DNA of 8,625 nucleotides from Bacteroidales bacterium (GCA_031279795.1 JAITHZ010000059.1:1-8625); one strand, 5' to 3'. Positions 1-6,974 are shown, counted from the stretch's first letter. Program-made: numbers and translations. The notes: generated from the letters alone by a model not told the origin.

Positions 1-1497
1 TCCATTCGGGTCGTTCAGCGAAATTTTTCCGTTGAATGCCGTTGTCGAAAAGTTGCCGTCTAATTCGATGTTGCGGTAAGTATAGTTTTTCACCGTCACT
101 TCCGAAATCACTCCTTTCAGCAAACCGGATGGAAGCGTGTTGCTTTTGGTTTTCACATCCACATCAAATGCAAAGGCAATATCACCTGCCGTTTGTTCGT
201 TGTTGAGCAATGTGCCCAAGTGAAATTTGTCGGTTTTTATTCCGCCCTTAAAGGTTCGCCAGCCGTGATTTTGCCCAATTTTCAAGTCGGTAGAAAAATT
301 TCCCAGACTGGTTGCAAAATCACCGGAAGCAGTTAGATTGTTCAAAAAACCGACAACTTCGCCATTAAATCGAATGTTTCCCAGCCTGAGCAGAGGCGAC
401 GGTACATTGCCGTTTGAGAATCCGCCGACAATATCCGCCAGTTTTCCCGAACTGACATAGAGCTGACTGACCTTTCCATCGAAAAAAGCGCTGTCTGCAT
501 GGGTTATGTCTTTCACGTGCATGTCAGCTTTCAGTTGCAAATCGTTACCGGATTGCAACGAGAGATATTCCATCGAAAAATCATTGAAAGTACCTCTGAA
601 TCGGGAAGAAAGTGCAAGTTTCCATGTAAAATTCTGAAAAGCAGGGACAAAAGATGAAAAATCTTTCAGCGTAATTTCCGATGGCGAAAGTTCGATATTG
701 AACATTGCGTTTTTCATTGTTCCGCTCGAATCTTCTGCTGCATGAAAATCAACCGTCATGCATTCGGACTTCAAGGTTGTATTCGGCATATTCATAAACA
801 ACTGATTCAGTTTGATACTGTCTGAATTAGCTATCATTTTGAAATTAAGTTCTTTTATGGTTAATCCACTTTTTTCTTTGCATGCGAATTTTCGCAAATC
901 AATATTCAGAGAATCATTCGATATTTTTTTCACGGACGCAATTCCCGACAGATTCCCGACATCTATATGCGCAGCATTGAATCGTCCTGGCGTTTTCGAT
1001 TCGGAGGTTACATCGTATGTAACACGGCCGCCATCCAAGTAAACAGAATTGAAACGAAGGTCGAAGCGCGATGGCTTTTTATCTGGATTTTCCTTTTTGA
1101 AAGCATCAATTACAAATTGCAGATTCAATATATCTTTTGGATGATCTCGCTTTATATATAATTTAAAATCAGACAATTGAACACTTGAAAAGACTAAATT
1201 TCCATGAAGCATCGGAAGCAGGTCCAATCCGGCAGAAACACATGAGGCAAACAGCAGCGAATCTTTTTTGCGGTCGGCCAGATAAATATCATTGAAAGAT
1301 ACACCCAATGGAAAATCAATGCCCATTGATTTGATACTTACCTCTGTTTGCAGTTTTTTCTGCAGTTGTTCTGTGGCATAATCAACAATCCGGCGCTGAA
1401 CGAACGGTAAATTCAGCATCAGGTAAATCAGTGCGGGCAGTCCCGCAGAGACGCCCAACACAATATAGAGTATACGTTTAAGCCGTTTTATTTTCAT
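1..1497 (-). CDS. TamB/AsmA-like protein, N-terminal part (runs off left edge)
   Basis: An uninterrupted reading frame of 499 codons runs from an ATG at 1497 to the left edge, so the C-terminus is missing. It opens with a basic stretch (MKIKRLKR) and one hydrophobic segment at about residues 9-28, as in a signal anchor. The motif LPFVQRRIVDYATEQLQKKL follows, then a 'VSIKSMGIDFPLGVSFNDIYL' type segment. This is the usual opening of Bacteroidetes TamB (DUF490-type) proteins of the AsmA superfamily. The rest alternates short beta-prone segments with polar turns, as expected of a long repeat-rich periplasmic bridge. Relatives in proteobacteria span the periplasm and are linked to outer-membrane protein assembly and phospholipid transport; that role here is inference. 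Full-length members usually exceed 1,000 residues, so perhaps a third is visible. The start codon overlaps the lptC stop as ATGA, which suggests translational coupling. Confidence 0.8.
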   Translation of the reverse strand, partial: MKIKRLKRILYIVLGVSAGLPALIYLMLNLPFVQRRIVDYATEQLQKKLQTEVSIKSMGIDFPLGVSFNDIYLADRKKDSLLFASCVSAGLDLLPMLHGNLVFSSVQLSDFKLYIKRDHPKDILNLQFVIDAFKKENPDKKPSRFDLRFNSVYLDGGRVTYDVTSESKTPGRFNAAHIDVGNLSGIASVKKISNDSLNIDLRKFACKEKSGLTIKELNFKMIANSDSIKLNQLFMNMPNTTLKSECMTVDFHAAEDSSGTMKNAMFNIELSPSEITLKDFSSFVPAFQNFTWKLALSSRFRGTFNDFSMEYLSLQSGNDLQLKADMHVKDITHADSAFFDGKVSQLYVSSGKLADIVGGFSNGNVPSPLLRLGNIRFNGEVVGFLNNLTASGDFATSLGNFSTDLKIGQNHGWRTFKGGIKTDKFHLGTLLNNEQTAGDIAFAFDVDVKTKSNTLPSGLLKGVISEVTVKNYTYRNIELDGNFSTTAFNGKISLNDPNG

Positions 1498-2126
1498 TTC
1501 TTCAATGTATCTCTTGGCGTGCTGTGCAAGGTGTTAGAAGCAGGTTTCATGCGAAGTGTGTCGGATGGTGTTTCGTCCAGAGGAAAAGTCCCCTTGATGC
1601 GACGGATCACACCTTTTTTCATCGACTGTTCCATGTCGAATCCCACACCATACATTACAATGCCGTTTTGTTCGGTACGCGCCGACTTGTCTGAATAGAT
1701 TTTCCCTTTTCGCTGGTCCCAGAACAAATCGTCAAGGTCATATTTTTTCTGACCGTCCAGCATTTCAATATGTACGTTTCCGATCAGCCACCACAACTGT
1801 TTTATTTCATAAAAATATGCTGTATCGCATTTTACATAAAGCTGGGCTTTTGCGGTCGAATCAAGCTGTTCTACGTAAGCGCCTTTTGGAAAATACCAGT
1901 AAGGCTGCCCGTCATTGGGATACATCAGCCATTCATCAGTATTGATGCGATATCGTACTATTCCCGAATCGGAAATAAGCGTTGTAATGCCATAAGTTGC
2001 TATTTGCGGCAATTTTTTCGGGTCGGAAAGGGAAAGCAATTCTTCCTTTTTACCGGAACATGCAGCAAAGATACACGACAATAACGTGAAAATCAGCAAA
2101 GGGAACAAAATAATCCGTCTCAACAT
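1494..2126 (-). CDS. lptC: LptC-like lipoprotein of the LPS export machinery
   Basis: This 210-residue protein resembles LptC (DUF1239), the bitopic component that passes lipopolysaccharide from the LptB2FG transporter to the periplasmic LptA bridge. It begins MLRRIILFPLL and has a hydrophobic signal ending FAACSGKKEE, which fits signal peptidase II cleavage before Cys23. An upstream LLSC (Cys18) is a weaker alternative. The body has the alternating strands of the LptC beta-jellyroll, including 'YGITTLISDSGIVRYRI' and 'LWWLIGNVHIEMLDG'. The C-terminal part, around 'GKIYSDKSARTEQNGIVMYGVGFD', is typical of LptC/OstA-fold proteins. An in-frame GTG at 2132 would add two residues, but I chose the ATG at 2126 because GTG starts are rarer and no ribosome-binding site favours it. 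The gene lies 23 bases after the barrel gene and overlaps tamB by 4 bases. Family assignment is firm; the precise role in this organism is inferred. Confidence 0.85.
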   Translation of the reverse strand: MLRRIILFPLLIFTLLSCIFAACSGKKEELLSLSDPKKLPQIATYGITTLISDSGIVRYRINTDEWLMYPNDGQPYWYFPKGAYVEQLDSTAKAQLYVKCDTAYFYEIKQLWWLIGNVHIEMLDGQKKYDLDDLFWDQRKGKIYSDKSARTEQNGIVMYGVGFDMEQSMKKGVIRRIKGTFPLDETPSDTLRMKPASNTLHSTPRDTLKK

Positions 2127-2149
2127 CAGCACAAATAAATTGTTGCCAG

Positions 2150-3460
2150 TTACTGGAATTTATACTTCCGAAACCATGTTTCACTGAATGATATTCCCAG
2201 CGTAATGCGAAAATACTGTTCATTAATCAGCGCTTTATTTTCAGGAGTTATTTTCAGGTATTCAAAGCCCAGGTTTACCAGCGATTCCCGTCCGCCAGGT
2301 ACTTTGAAAGGCAAGCCAAATCCTGCGGTAATCCCTGCTTCGGTCATTCCCGAACCTTTCACATCAACGTAGGAATCCGTATAATAAGCTCCCATCCGGA
2401 AACGAATACGTCTAAAATAATTTCCCTGCGGATTGGCGATGTATTCTACGCCAGCAGCATAACGCCAACGATCCTTAAACGTACCATAGCCAAGCGAAGG
2501 GACGTTTTCCCAGTTTTGGTACAGTACGTCTCCCGAAAGTGTCAGTCTGTCTGATTTCTGGTAAGAAACGCCCGCGCCAATATTCATTGGAAAATACAAA
2601 TCGCCGTCGTATGGCGTGACTGTCTCCTCAATCAGTTCCGACGCAGTCTGGGAAGTTCCTGGTCGCGTGTATGTGTCATATATATAGCGCGTCAGGGAAT
2701 TTCCGGCAGAAAATTGCTGTCGGGGACTGAATACAGCTCCTACCGTCAATCGATTTTTTCCCAACGGGTGTATGTACTGCGCGCCAATTTCCCACGAAAT
2801 ATCATGCGCGCCGATTTCCCGCGTTTGCGTTACCTGATACGCCCGTAGCTGTGAACCACCGGACGTTGTGGCCGATTCGGGAAAAGTCAGATTCGTATTC
2901 CGGCTGATTGACCCGAATGTGTAGCGAAAATTAGCGCCCAATGCCAGCCGTTTTTTCAGAATTTCGTAACCTACGCCAGCATAGAGTTGCGTCAAACTGC
3001 CAGAGCCGCTGTAGCTTGCCTTGTAAGAGGATTCGCCCAGCGAGTATGTACTGCCGTAATCATACCCCACATAGGAATAAGGCTTAATGCCCAGGCTGAT
3101 ACCCAGTCCGCGTTTCAGACGGAATTGTATGGCCATGTAAGAAAAACCGCCGTTGTAGTTTCCGCGCGAAGAAATAGTGTCGGCAGACAAACGGGCGTTT
3201 TCGGCTCGCAGGCCAAATTCCATAAGGAATGTCAAGGAATCAACCATCGTGTAGGAAGCAGGATTCATTGGGTTTATCTGGCCGTAAGTGCGTAAGGCGT
3301 AACCCGTTCCACCCATCGACAGTCCCTGTCCGGAGGCTTGGTCGGCCAATTTTCCATAACCATAGTGGGTGTATGGCGAGTTTGTATTGTTCTGTGCAAA
3401 CAGAACAATATTTACAGAAAGAAAAAGAAAAAGCGGGATTAATTTGTTACAATTCAGCAT
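2150..3460 (-). CDS. Outer-membrane beta-barrel protein, FadL-like fold
   Basis: This 436-residue protein starts with a signal peptide (MLNCNKLIPLFLFLSVNIVL) with likely cleavage at FA|Q around residue 22. The mature start contains the motifs 'SPYTHYGYG', 'GLSMGGTGYALR' and 'INPMNPASY', seen in conserved Bacteroidetes outer-membrane proteins that resemble the FadL/OmpP1 transporters. The rest is rich in Gly, Tyr and aromatic residues in amphipathic strands ('LGISLGIKPYSYVGYDYGS', 'RLALGANFRYTFGS', 'RRIRFRMGAYYTDSYVDV'). It ends in a strand followed by 'SETWFRKYKFQ', as expected for a beta barrel. The substrate is unknown. Its start overlaps the end of coaX by 14 bases, and lptC follows after 23 bases, so it is probably co-transcribed with both. 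This placement beside LPS-export and TamB genes supports a general envelope role rather than a catabolic one. Confidence 0.8.
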   Translation of the reverse strand: MLNCNKLIPLFLFLSVNIVLFAQNNTNSPYTHYGYGKLADQASGQGLSMGGTGYALRTYGQINPMNPASYTMVDSLTFLMEFGLRAENARLSADTISSRGNYNGGFSYMAIQFRLKRGLGISLGIKPYSYVGYDYGSTYSLGESSYKASYSGSGSLTQLYAGVGYEILKKRLALGANFRYTFGSISRNTNLTFPESATTSGGSQLRAYQVTQTREIGAHDISWEIGAQYIHPLGKNRLTVGAVFSPRQQFSAGNSLTRYIYDTYTRPGTSQTASELIEETVTPYDGDLYFPMNIGAGVSYQKSDRLTLSGDVLYQNWENVPSLGYGTFKDRWRYAAGVEYIANPQGNYFRRIRFRMGAYYTDSYVDVKGSGMTEAGITAGFGLPFKVPGGRESLVNLGFEYLKITPENKALINEQYFRITLGISFSETWFRKYKFQ

Positions 3461-4175
3461 TATAGTTTAATATTCTATTTAACCCTTTGATTAATAATTT
3501 TGTGTCTGCAAAGATGCTATTTTTTAATCGTTCAAGCAAGAAAAAAGTATCGCCACCTGTTAAAAAAACGAAAAGAGAATCATATTTTTTTTTCAACTCA
3601 TTTATATATCCGTCAATTTCGTACAACAGGCCATTGATAACGCCGCTTCTGATGGCTGTTTCTGTACTGTCGCCTAAATCGGCAAATGAACCGTCGGGTT
3701 GTAGCAGAGGCAATTTAGCCGTAAAGTGATGCAACGCCTTGAAACGCATTTGTAGTCCGAGCGAAATGTTGCCGCCACGAAAATTCCCGCCAGCATCAAC
3801 AAGATCGTAGGTGATGGCAGTTCCGGCGTCAATTACCAAAATGTTTTGCTTAGGGCGCAAGTAGTTTGCTCCGACAATTCCGGCCACACGGTCGTAGCCC
3901 AGCGTTTTTGGCGTTTTGTATAAAATCCTGACAGGTAATGCCGTCGTTTCATCCAGTATGATAACATGGTGAATATTTTTCCGCAAAAAGGAATCAATAC
4001 TCCGATTATCTGATACTGTCGAGTAAATGGCTTTTTCAACGGGATGTTCGGAAATTAGCGCCTGCAACTGATGCAACATGCCGTCGTGCGTTGTTTCCAC
4101 ACAAGAAAATAGATCCTCACCCGCAAACAATGCGATTTTTGAAACAGTATTTCCCTCATCTATAACTAAATTCAT
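3447..4175 (-). CDS. coaX: Type III pantothenate kinase
   Basis: CoaX phosphorylates pantothenate, the first step of coenzyme A synthesis; it is cytoplasmic and belongs to the ASKHA (acetate/sugar kinase, Hsc70, actin) fold. The length of 242 residues is typical. Motifs occur in the expected order: the phosphate-binding DEGNT at residues 6-10, GYDR at 93-96 (the family GxDR, with the presumed catalytic Asp95), DAGTA at 116-120, GGNISLG at 134-140 and TGGD at 206-209. The Glu in DEGNT, where many families have Ile or Val, is the only variation I noticed and need not impair function. The start is a clear ATG at 4175 after AT-rich sequence without a Shine-Dalgarno motif. The gene heads the minus-strand envelope cluster and overlaps the barrel gene by 14 bases. 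No type I or II pantothenate kinase motif is present. Confidence 0.95.
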   Translation of the reverse strand: MNLVIDEGNTVSKIALFAGEDLFSCVETTHDGMLHQLQALISEHPVEKAIYSTVSDNRSIDSFLRKNIHHVIILDETTALPVRILYKTPKTLGYDRVAGIVGANYLRPKQNILVIDAGTAITYDLVDAGGNFRGGNISLGLQMRFKALHHFTAKLPLLQPDGSFADLGDSTETAIRSGVINGLLYEIDGYINELKKKYDSLFVFLTGGDTFFLLERLKNSIFADTKLLIKGLNRILNYNAEL

Positions 4176-4513
4176 ATTTAATTTGTTTGTGTTGCAGGTT
4201 GTTTATGTTGCCATAAAATTGATTAGGCGCAACGATATCTTAACGTCAAAGCTGCAAATAAATTATATCTGTATAATCTTTTATGTAACTTTATCTCTAA
4301 CTTTACGGTAGAATTGCAGCTCCTTAATTTTGCCAAGCAGCACATTTGCAGGAACAGTCCTGTATTTTTCATCAATAGTGTTAATTGAGAGCAACTAATT
4401 TTATAAATATCATTAACGCTCAACATAAACAAAAAGAATTAATATTCGCTTAATATTGCAAAAAAGCTTCATGTATATCTATGTTATATTAAAAAAACAT
4501 TTTAAAATAAGCT

Positions 4514-4521
4514 CAAATATA
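4514..4521 (-). promoter_or_regulatory. Possible -7 box for coaX operon
   Basis: On the minus strand this reads TATATTTG, which fits the Bacteroidetes -7 consensus TAnnTTTG. I see no good TTTG box 19-21 bases upstream. It would give a leader of over 300 bases before coaX, so it is only a candidate. Closer boxes upstream of coaX match one base less well (TTTATTTG and CAGCTTTG). Confidence 0.25.
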
Positions 4522-4563
4522 AAATAATATTAAATACGAGAGAAAAAACAGGAGAAATGATAC

Positions 4564-4584
4564 AGCATTTAATTATTAAATGCT
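4564..4584. promoter_or_regulatory. Perfect 21-bp palindrome, candidate operator
   Basis: The left arm AGCATTTAAT (4564-4573) and right arm ATTAAATGCT (4575-4584) are exact reverse complements around a single central T. The last base of the palindrome is the first base of the -7 box of the lipoprotein gene, so it fills the space between the -33 and -7 elements. A dimeric repressor bound there would block RNA polymerase. The arms are AT-rich, but ten uninterrupted matched pairs are unlikely by chance at such a position. The regulator is not identifiable from this window. Confidence 0.5.
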
Positions 4585-4591
4585 ACTTTTG
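4584..4591 (+). promoter_or_regulatory. -7 box of the small lipoprotein promoter
   Basis: TACTTTTG matches the Bacteroidetes -7 consensus TAnnTTTG exactly and is followed by CGG. It lies 38 bases before the ATG at 4630, which leaves a leader of about 30 bases. The -33 element is not a clean TTTG; the palindrome at 4564-4584 occupies most of that region. The same TACTTTTGCG string occurs in the tRNA-Gln promoter. Confidence 0.65.
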
Positions 4592-4629
4592 CGGCGTATT
4601 GTTTAATAAAATTAAAATTTTCAACGAAA

Positions 4630-4833
4630 ATGAAAAAGATTTCAACATTTCTTATTGTTGCTGCAATGGCCTTAGGTTTCGCAGCATGTGGTGGTGGTCA
4701 ACAACAAGCTCAACCAGAAGTTACGCCGCAGGAAACTCCTGCCCCGGCTCCGGCAGCAAACGACACGCTGGCTCCGGCAGCAAGTGATACACTGGCTCCG
4801 GCTCCGGAAACCGCTCCGGCTCCAGCGAAGTAA
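4630..4833 (+). CDS. Small Ala/Pro-rich lipoprotein
   Basis: This is a 67-residue protein of unknown function. The N-terminus MKKISTFLIVAAMALGFAAC is a classic lipoprotein signal; cleavage before Cys20 would leave 48 residues beginning CGGGQQQ. The mature part is low-complexity, dominated by Ala, Pro, Gln, Thr and Glu with no hydrophobic core, so it is probably disordered. It contains two 8-residue tandem units, AANDTLAP and AASDTLAP. The gene stands alone with its own -7 box, a palindrome in the promoter and a strong terminator 69 bases after the stop, which suggests an abundant or regulated monocistronic message. Another frame is also open across the gene but encodes nothing recognisable. 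Similar short proline-rich lipoproteins are common in Bacteroidetes. A spacer or envelope-stress role is possible but is speculation. Confidence 0.85.
   Translation: MKKISTFLIVAAMALGFAACGGGQQQAQPEVTPQETPAPAPAANDTLAPAASDTLAPAPETAPAPAK
4753..4800 (+). repeat. Two tandem 24-bp units inside the lipoprotein gene
   Basis: Units 4753-4776 and 4777-4800 differ at 4 of 24 positions and encode AANDTLAP and AASDTLAP. Three of the four differences fall in the first two codons after GCAGCA or in third positions, and only one residue changes (Asn to Ser). This indicates an old in-frame duplication with selection on the protein sequence. Confidence 0.8.
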
Positions 4834-5169
4834 CATTTCCGACACTTTTAGGTGTACGTAAAAAAACGACATTCTAAAAACGGAGAAGAGAAACAAATTC
4901 AGAAAGAGGCTGTTCATTTTATTGAACAGCCTCTTTTATTTTTTGCCACAGAGCACGTCTCTACAAACGTCCAAACACTCCCAATTGCACAGTTAATATA
5001 CTTCAATGGAAACAGAAAAAAAATTGTAGCAAAAATAAGTTTTTGTACGAGTTTATTACGATGTGTATACGGTAAACGGTAAAATAACAGAATGCGAAAC
5101 GAGGAGAGCATAGTCGGTATTTTCAAGTCCCTATATATGGGAAACACGTTGATTATCAGAAGTTTTTTG
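4834..5169. other. Intergenic region between the lipoprotein gene and tRNA-Gln
   Basis: Apart from the terminator at 4903-4944, I see no gene here on either strand. The stretch 4945-5169 is AT-rich without a convincing start, promoter or RNA structure. It contains a short ACGGTAA direct repeat near 5080-5091. No clear U-tract terminator follows the tRNA on the minus strand. Confidence 0.6.
4903..4944 (+). terminator. Strong intrinsic terminator of the lipoprotein gene
   Basis: A perfect 14-bp stem pairs AAAGAGGCTGTTCA (4903-4916) with TGAACAGCCTCTTT (4923-4936). The loop is the 6 bases TTTTAT, and a T-rich tract follows to 4944. This is a textbook Rho-independent terminator for plus-strand transcripts. 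Read from the other side, the T-tract is weaker, but the hairpin could still slow readthrough from the tRNA. Confidence 0.93.
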
Positions 5170-5240
5170 TTGTCCTGCTAGGATTCGAACCCAGACAAGC
5201 GGAACCAGAATCCGATGTGCTACCGTTACACCACAGGACA
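5170..5240 (-). tRNA. tRNA-Gln (anticodon CTG)
   Basis: The 71-base minus-strand sequence folds as a full cloverleaf. The acceptor stem is TGTCCTG with CAGGACA (7 pairs). The D stem is GTG/CAC with AACGGTAG in the loop. The anticodon stem is TCGGA/TCCGC around the loop TTCTGGT, and the T stem is CTGGG/CCTAG around TTCGAAT. The anticodon CTG (5206-5208) reads CAG. The U-A first acceptor pair is typical of tRNA-Gln. The discriminator is A at 5170 and CCA is not encoded. The outermost anticodon-stem pair is a U-C mismatch and one T-stem pair is G-U; neither should prevent folding. Confidence 0.95.
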
Positions 5241-5259
5241 AGCATTCGTTTAGAAGGCG

Positions 5260-5290
5260 CAAAAGTATGAAATTTCATGCAAGTGGCAAA
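5260..5290 (-). promoter_or_regulatory. Promoter of tRNA-Gln (TTTG, 19-base spacer, TACTTTTG)
   Basis: On the minus strand the -33 box TTTG (5287-5290) is followed by exactly 19 bases and the -7 box TACTTTTG (5260-5267). This is a full match to the Bacteroidetes housekeeping promoter. The predicted start lies about 12 bases upstream of the mature tRNA 5' end at 5240. The spacer includes the 12-bp palindrome ATGAAATTTCAT (5267-5278), which may be chance given its AT content. Confidence 0.8.
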
Positions 5291-5295
5291 ATTTT

Positions 5296-5412
5296 GTCAG
5301 TTTTTATTTTATTTATTAATAATTTTCCATACATTTTACCAATCTTTGTTTCAAATGCGAGAATCTCATCTTGCAGTATTTTTTCAATGATAAGTAGCAA
5401 GTAAAAACTGAC
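5296..5412. repeat. 11-bp inverted repeat pair flanking the rsgA 3' region
   Basis: GTCAGTTTTTA (5296-5306) and TAAAAACTGAC (5402-5412) are exact reverse complements separated by 95 bases. They lie between the rsgA stop and the tRNA-Gln promoter. The pair could close a long stem in the rsgA 3' transcript, but the interior shows no strong secondary structure. A relic of a small inserted element or chance are alternatives. Confidence 0.4.
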
Positions 5413-5426
5413 GTGATCAAGACTGA

Positions 5427-6347
5427 TTATCGGTATTTTCCGTCGTCCATATCACCGAGAATGCTTGTGTAACTCTTGTAGCGCGATTCGCTGATGCGAC
5501 GAGCAGCAACAGCGGTCAGCACGGCACAGTCTGGCTCGTGCAGGTGCGTACAGTTGTAGTATCGACAACCGGACGAGACTTCAAATATTTCCTTGAAATA
5601 ATGTCCAATTTCGTTTCGTGACATATCAATCGCTCCAAATCCCTTAATACCAGGTGTGTCAATAACGTAACCACCCGACGGAAGCGCAATCATTTCCGAA
5701 AAGGTGGTAGTGTGCATACCTTTGTTGTGATAGCTGGATATCTGACTGGTTTTCAGATTTATCCCAGGAATAAGCGCATTGATGAGCGTCGATTTTCCAA
5801 CACCAGAATTACCCGAAAACAGTGAAACTTTTCCCCGCAATCTGTCTCGCAAGTCGTTTATGCCGTCGCCCGTAGCTGCCGATACTGCCACGCAAGGATA
5901 CCCCACAGTTTCATACAGATACATTAACTCGTTCATGTATTCCGTATCACTGGAATTATAAACGTCAGTTTTGTTAATTACCAGCAGAACAGGAATATGA
6001 TATGCTTCAGAGGCACACAGGAAGCGGTCGACGAAAACCGTCGAAGTTGGTGGATAATTGACGGTAATCGTCAAAACAGCCAAATCAATATTAGCAGCAA
6101 GGATGTGTATTTGTCTTGACAAATTCGGAGAACGTCGGATGATATAATTCTTACGTTCTTTGATACGGGAAATGAATGCCACTCCGTCGCTGCTTCGTTC
6201 AATCTGCACCCAGTCGCCCACCGCAACAGGATTTGTACTGCGTATGTCCTGCATCCGAAAATTTCCTTTTACCTTACAGTCAACTATCTCGCCATTTTCC
6301 TGTCTGACTTGATACCAACTCCCCGTATTCTTGACAACAACCCCCAT
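5427..6347 (-). CDS. rsgA: Ribosome small subunit-dependent GTPase RsgA
   Basis: RsgA (YjeQ) is a circularly permuted GTPase that checks late maturation of the 30S subunit. The 306 residues show the family order: an N-terminal OB-fold (about 1-70, with 'VAVGDWVQIE'), then the permuted GTPase motifs NKTD (125-128, G4), SAATGDG (156-162, G5), the P-loop GNSGVGKST (179-187, G1) and DTPG (230-233, G3). A C-terminal zinc knuckle follows with Cys261, Cys266, His268 and Cys274 ('CRYYNCTHLHEPDCAV'). All key residues are present, so the protein should be active. The ATG at 6347 lies 11 bases after the frr stop, so the two are almost certainly co-transcribed from the frr promoter. No clear terminator follows. 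Confidence 0.97.
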   Translation of the reverse strand: MGVVVKNTGSWYQVRQENGEIVDCKVKGNFRMQDIRSTNPVAVGDWVQIERSSDGVAFISRIKERKNYIIRRSPNLSRQIHILAANIDLAVLTITVNYPPTSTVFVDRFLCASEAYHIPVLLVINKTDVYNSSDTEYMNELMYLYETVGYPCVAVSAATGDGINDLRDRLRGKVSLFSGNSGVGKSTLINALIPGINLKTSQISSYHNKGMHTTTFSEMIALPSGGYVIDTPGIKGFGAIDMSRNEIGHYFKEIFEVSSGCRYYNCTHLHEPDCAVLTAVAARRISESRYKSYTSILGDMDDGKYR

Positions 6348-6358
6348 GCCTTAAAACT

Positions 6359-6919
6359 TCATACTGTCATGATTTCTTTCTCCTTTGCAGCAACTAATTC
6401 GTCAATTTTTTTGATGAATTTGTCATGTCGTTTTTGAACTTCGGCTTCGGCGTCTTTTTCGACATCTTCGGACAGTCCGTCTTTTACGGCCTTTTTTAAA
6501 GATTCAATCGTATCGCGCCGGATGTTTCTTACGCTGATTTTGGCCGATTCTGCTTCATGTCGCGACTGTTTTACGAGCGTTTTCCGGCGTTCTTCGGTCA
6601 ATGGCGGAATATTCAAGCGAATTATTTCTCCGTTGTTTTCGGGAGTAATCCCGACATCGGAGGCCAGAATCGCTTTTTCAATGTCTTTTATCAGCGATTT
6701 TTCCCAAGGCTGAATTACGATGGTTTTAGCATCGGGTGTTGTCACAGTAGCTACGCCGGCAAGTGGCGTGTGCGCACCGTAATAGTCAATTTTTATTCCA
6801 TCCAGTATCCGGATATTTGCCTTGCCTGCACGAATATGCGCCAGCGTTTCGTCTAAAAATGCTATTGCCGACTGCATTTTTTCTTCGGCTCCATTTAAAT
6901 AATGTTTTACATCTACCAT
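6359..6919 (-). CDS. frr: Ribosome recycling factor
   Basis: RRF acts with EF-G to split post-termination ribosomes. I place the start at the ATG at 6919 (MVDVKHYLNGAEEKMQ), which gives 186 residues, the usual family length. An upstream TTG at 6985 would add 22 residues that are not RRF-like, and it lies upstream of the probable transcription start. Conserved segments include 'LAHIRAGKAN' (family RTGRAS region), 'YYGAHTPLAGVATV', 'NIPPLTEERRKTLVKQ' and 'VRNIRRDTIESLKKAVKDG', and it ends 'KEKEIMTV' as in other Bacteroidales RRFs. Helical stretches at both ends form the three-helix bundle, and the middle forms the beta/alpha/beta domain. The gene heads a two-gene transcript with rsgA and points away from pyrH. 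Confidence 0.97.
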   Translation of the reverse strand: MVDVKHYLNGAEEKMQSAIAFLDETLAHIRAGKANIRILDGIKIDYYGAHTPLAGVATVTTPDAKTIVIQPWEKSLIKDIEKAILASDVGITPENNGEIIRLNIPPLTEERRKTLVKQSRHEAESAKISVRNIRRDTIESLKKAVKDGLSEDVEKDAEAEVQKRHDKFIKKIDELVAAKEKEIMTV

Positions 6920-6974
6920 AATAAAAAAATTTATGTGAGTTTTGTCTAATATCAATTCGTTTAATTTCGAAAAG

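Larger units (their letters stand above)
4176..4629. other. AT-rich intergenic region between coaX and the small lipoprotein gene
   Basis: This is a divergent intergenic stretch of 454 bases, very AT-rich, with stops in most frames. It holds the promoter and palindrome of the plus-strand lipoprotein gene at its right end and a possible minus-strand -7 box at 4514-4521. On the minus strand at about 4286-4396 there is a short frame encoding a hydrophilic tail (VPANVLLGKIKELQFYRK...). It has only a TTG start and overlaps a second minus-strand frame that opens at an ATG at 4426. Neither is convincing as a gene. No RNA gene or riboswitch is recognisable. Confidence 0.6.

Noticed and set aside
2987..3465. 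Plus-strand open frames of 102 and 78 codons inside the barrel gene
   Set aside because: They lie opposite a well-supported coding frame, their translations are Arg/Ala/Ser-rich with no motif, and no promoter precedes them.
4672..4917. Minus-strand open frame opposite the lipoprotein gene
   Set aside because: Its Cys/Arg/Ser-rich translation comes from the complementary strand of the Ala/Pro repeat, and the plus-strand gene has signal peptide, promoter and terminator.
5114..5440. Direct repeat TCGGTATTTTC at 5114-5124 and 5430-5440 flanking tRNA-Gln, considered as attachment sites
   Set aside because: The copies lie outside the tRNA and do not duplicate its 3' end, no integrase is present, and 11 bases of AT-rich identity at this distance can be chance.
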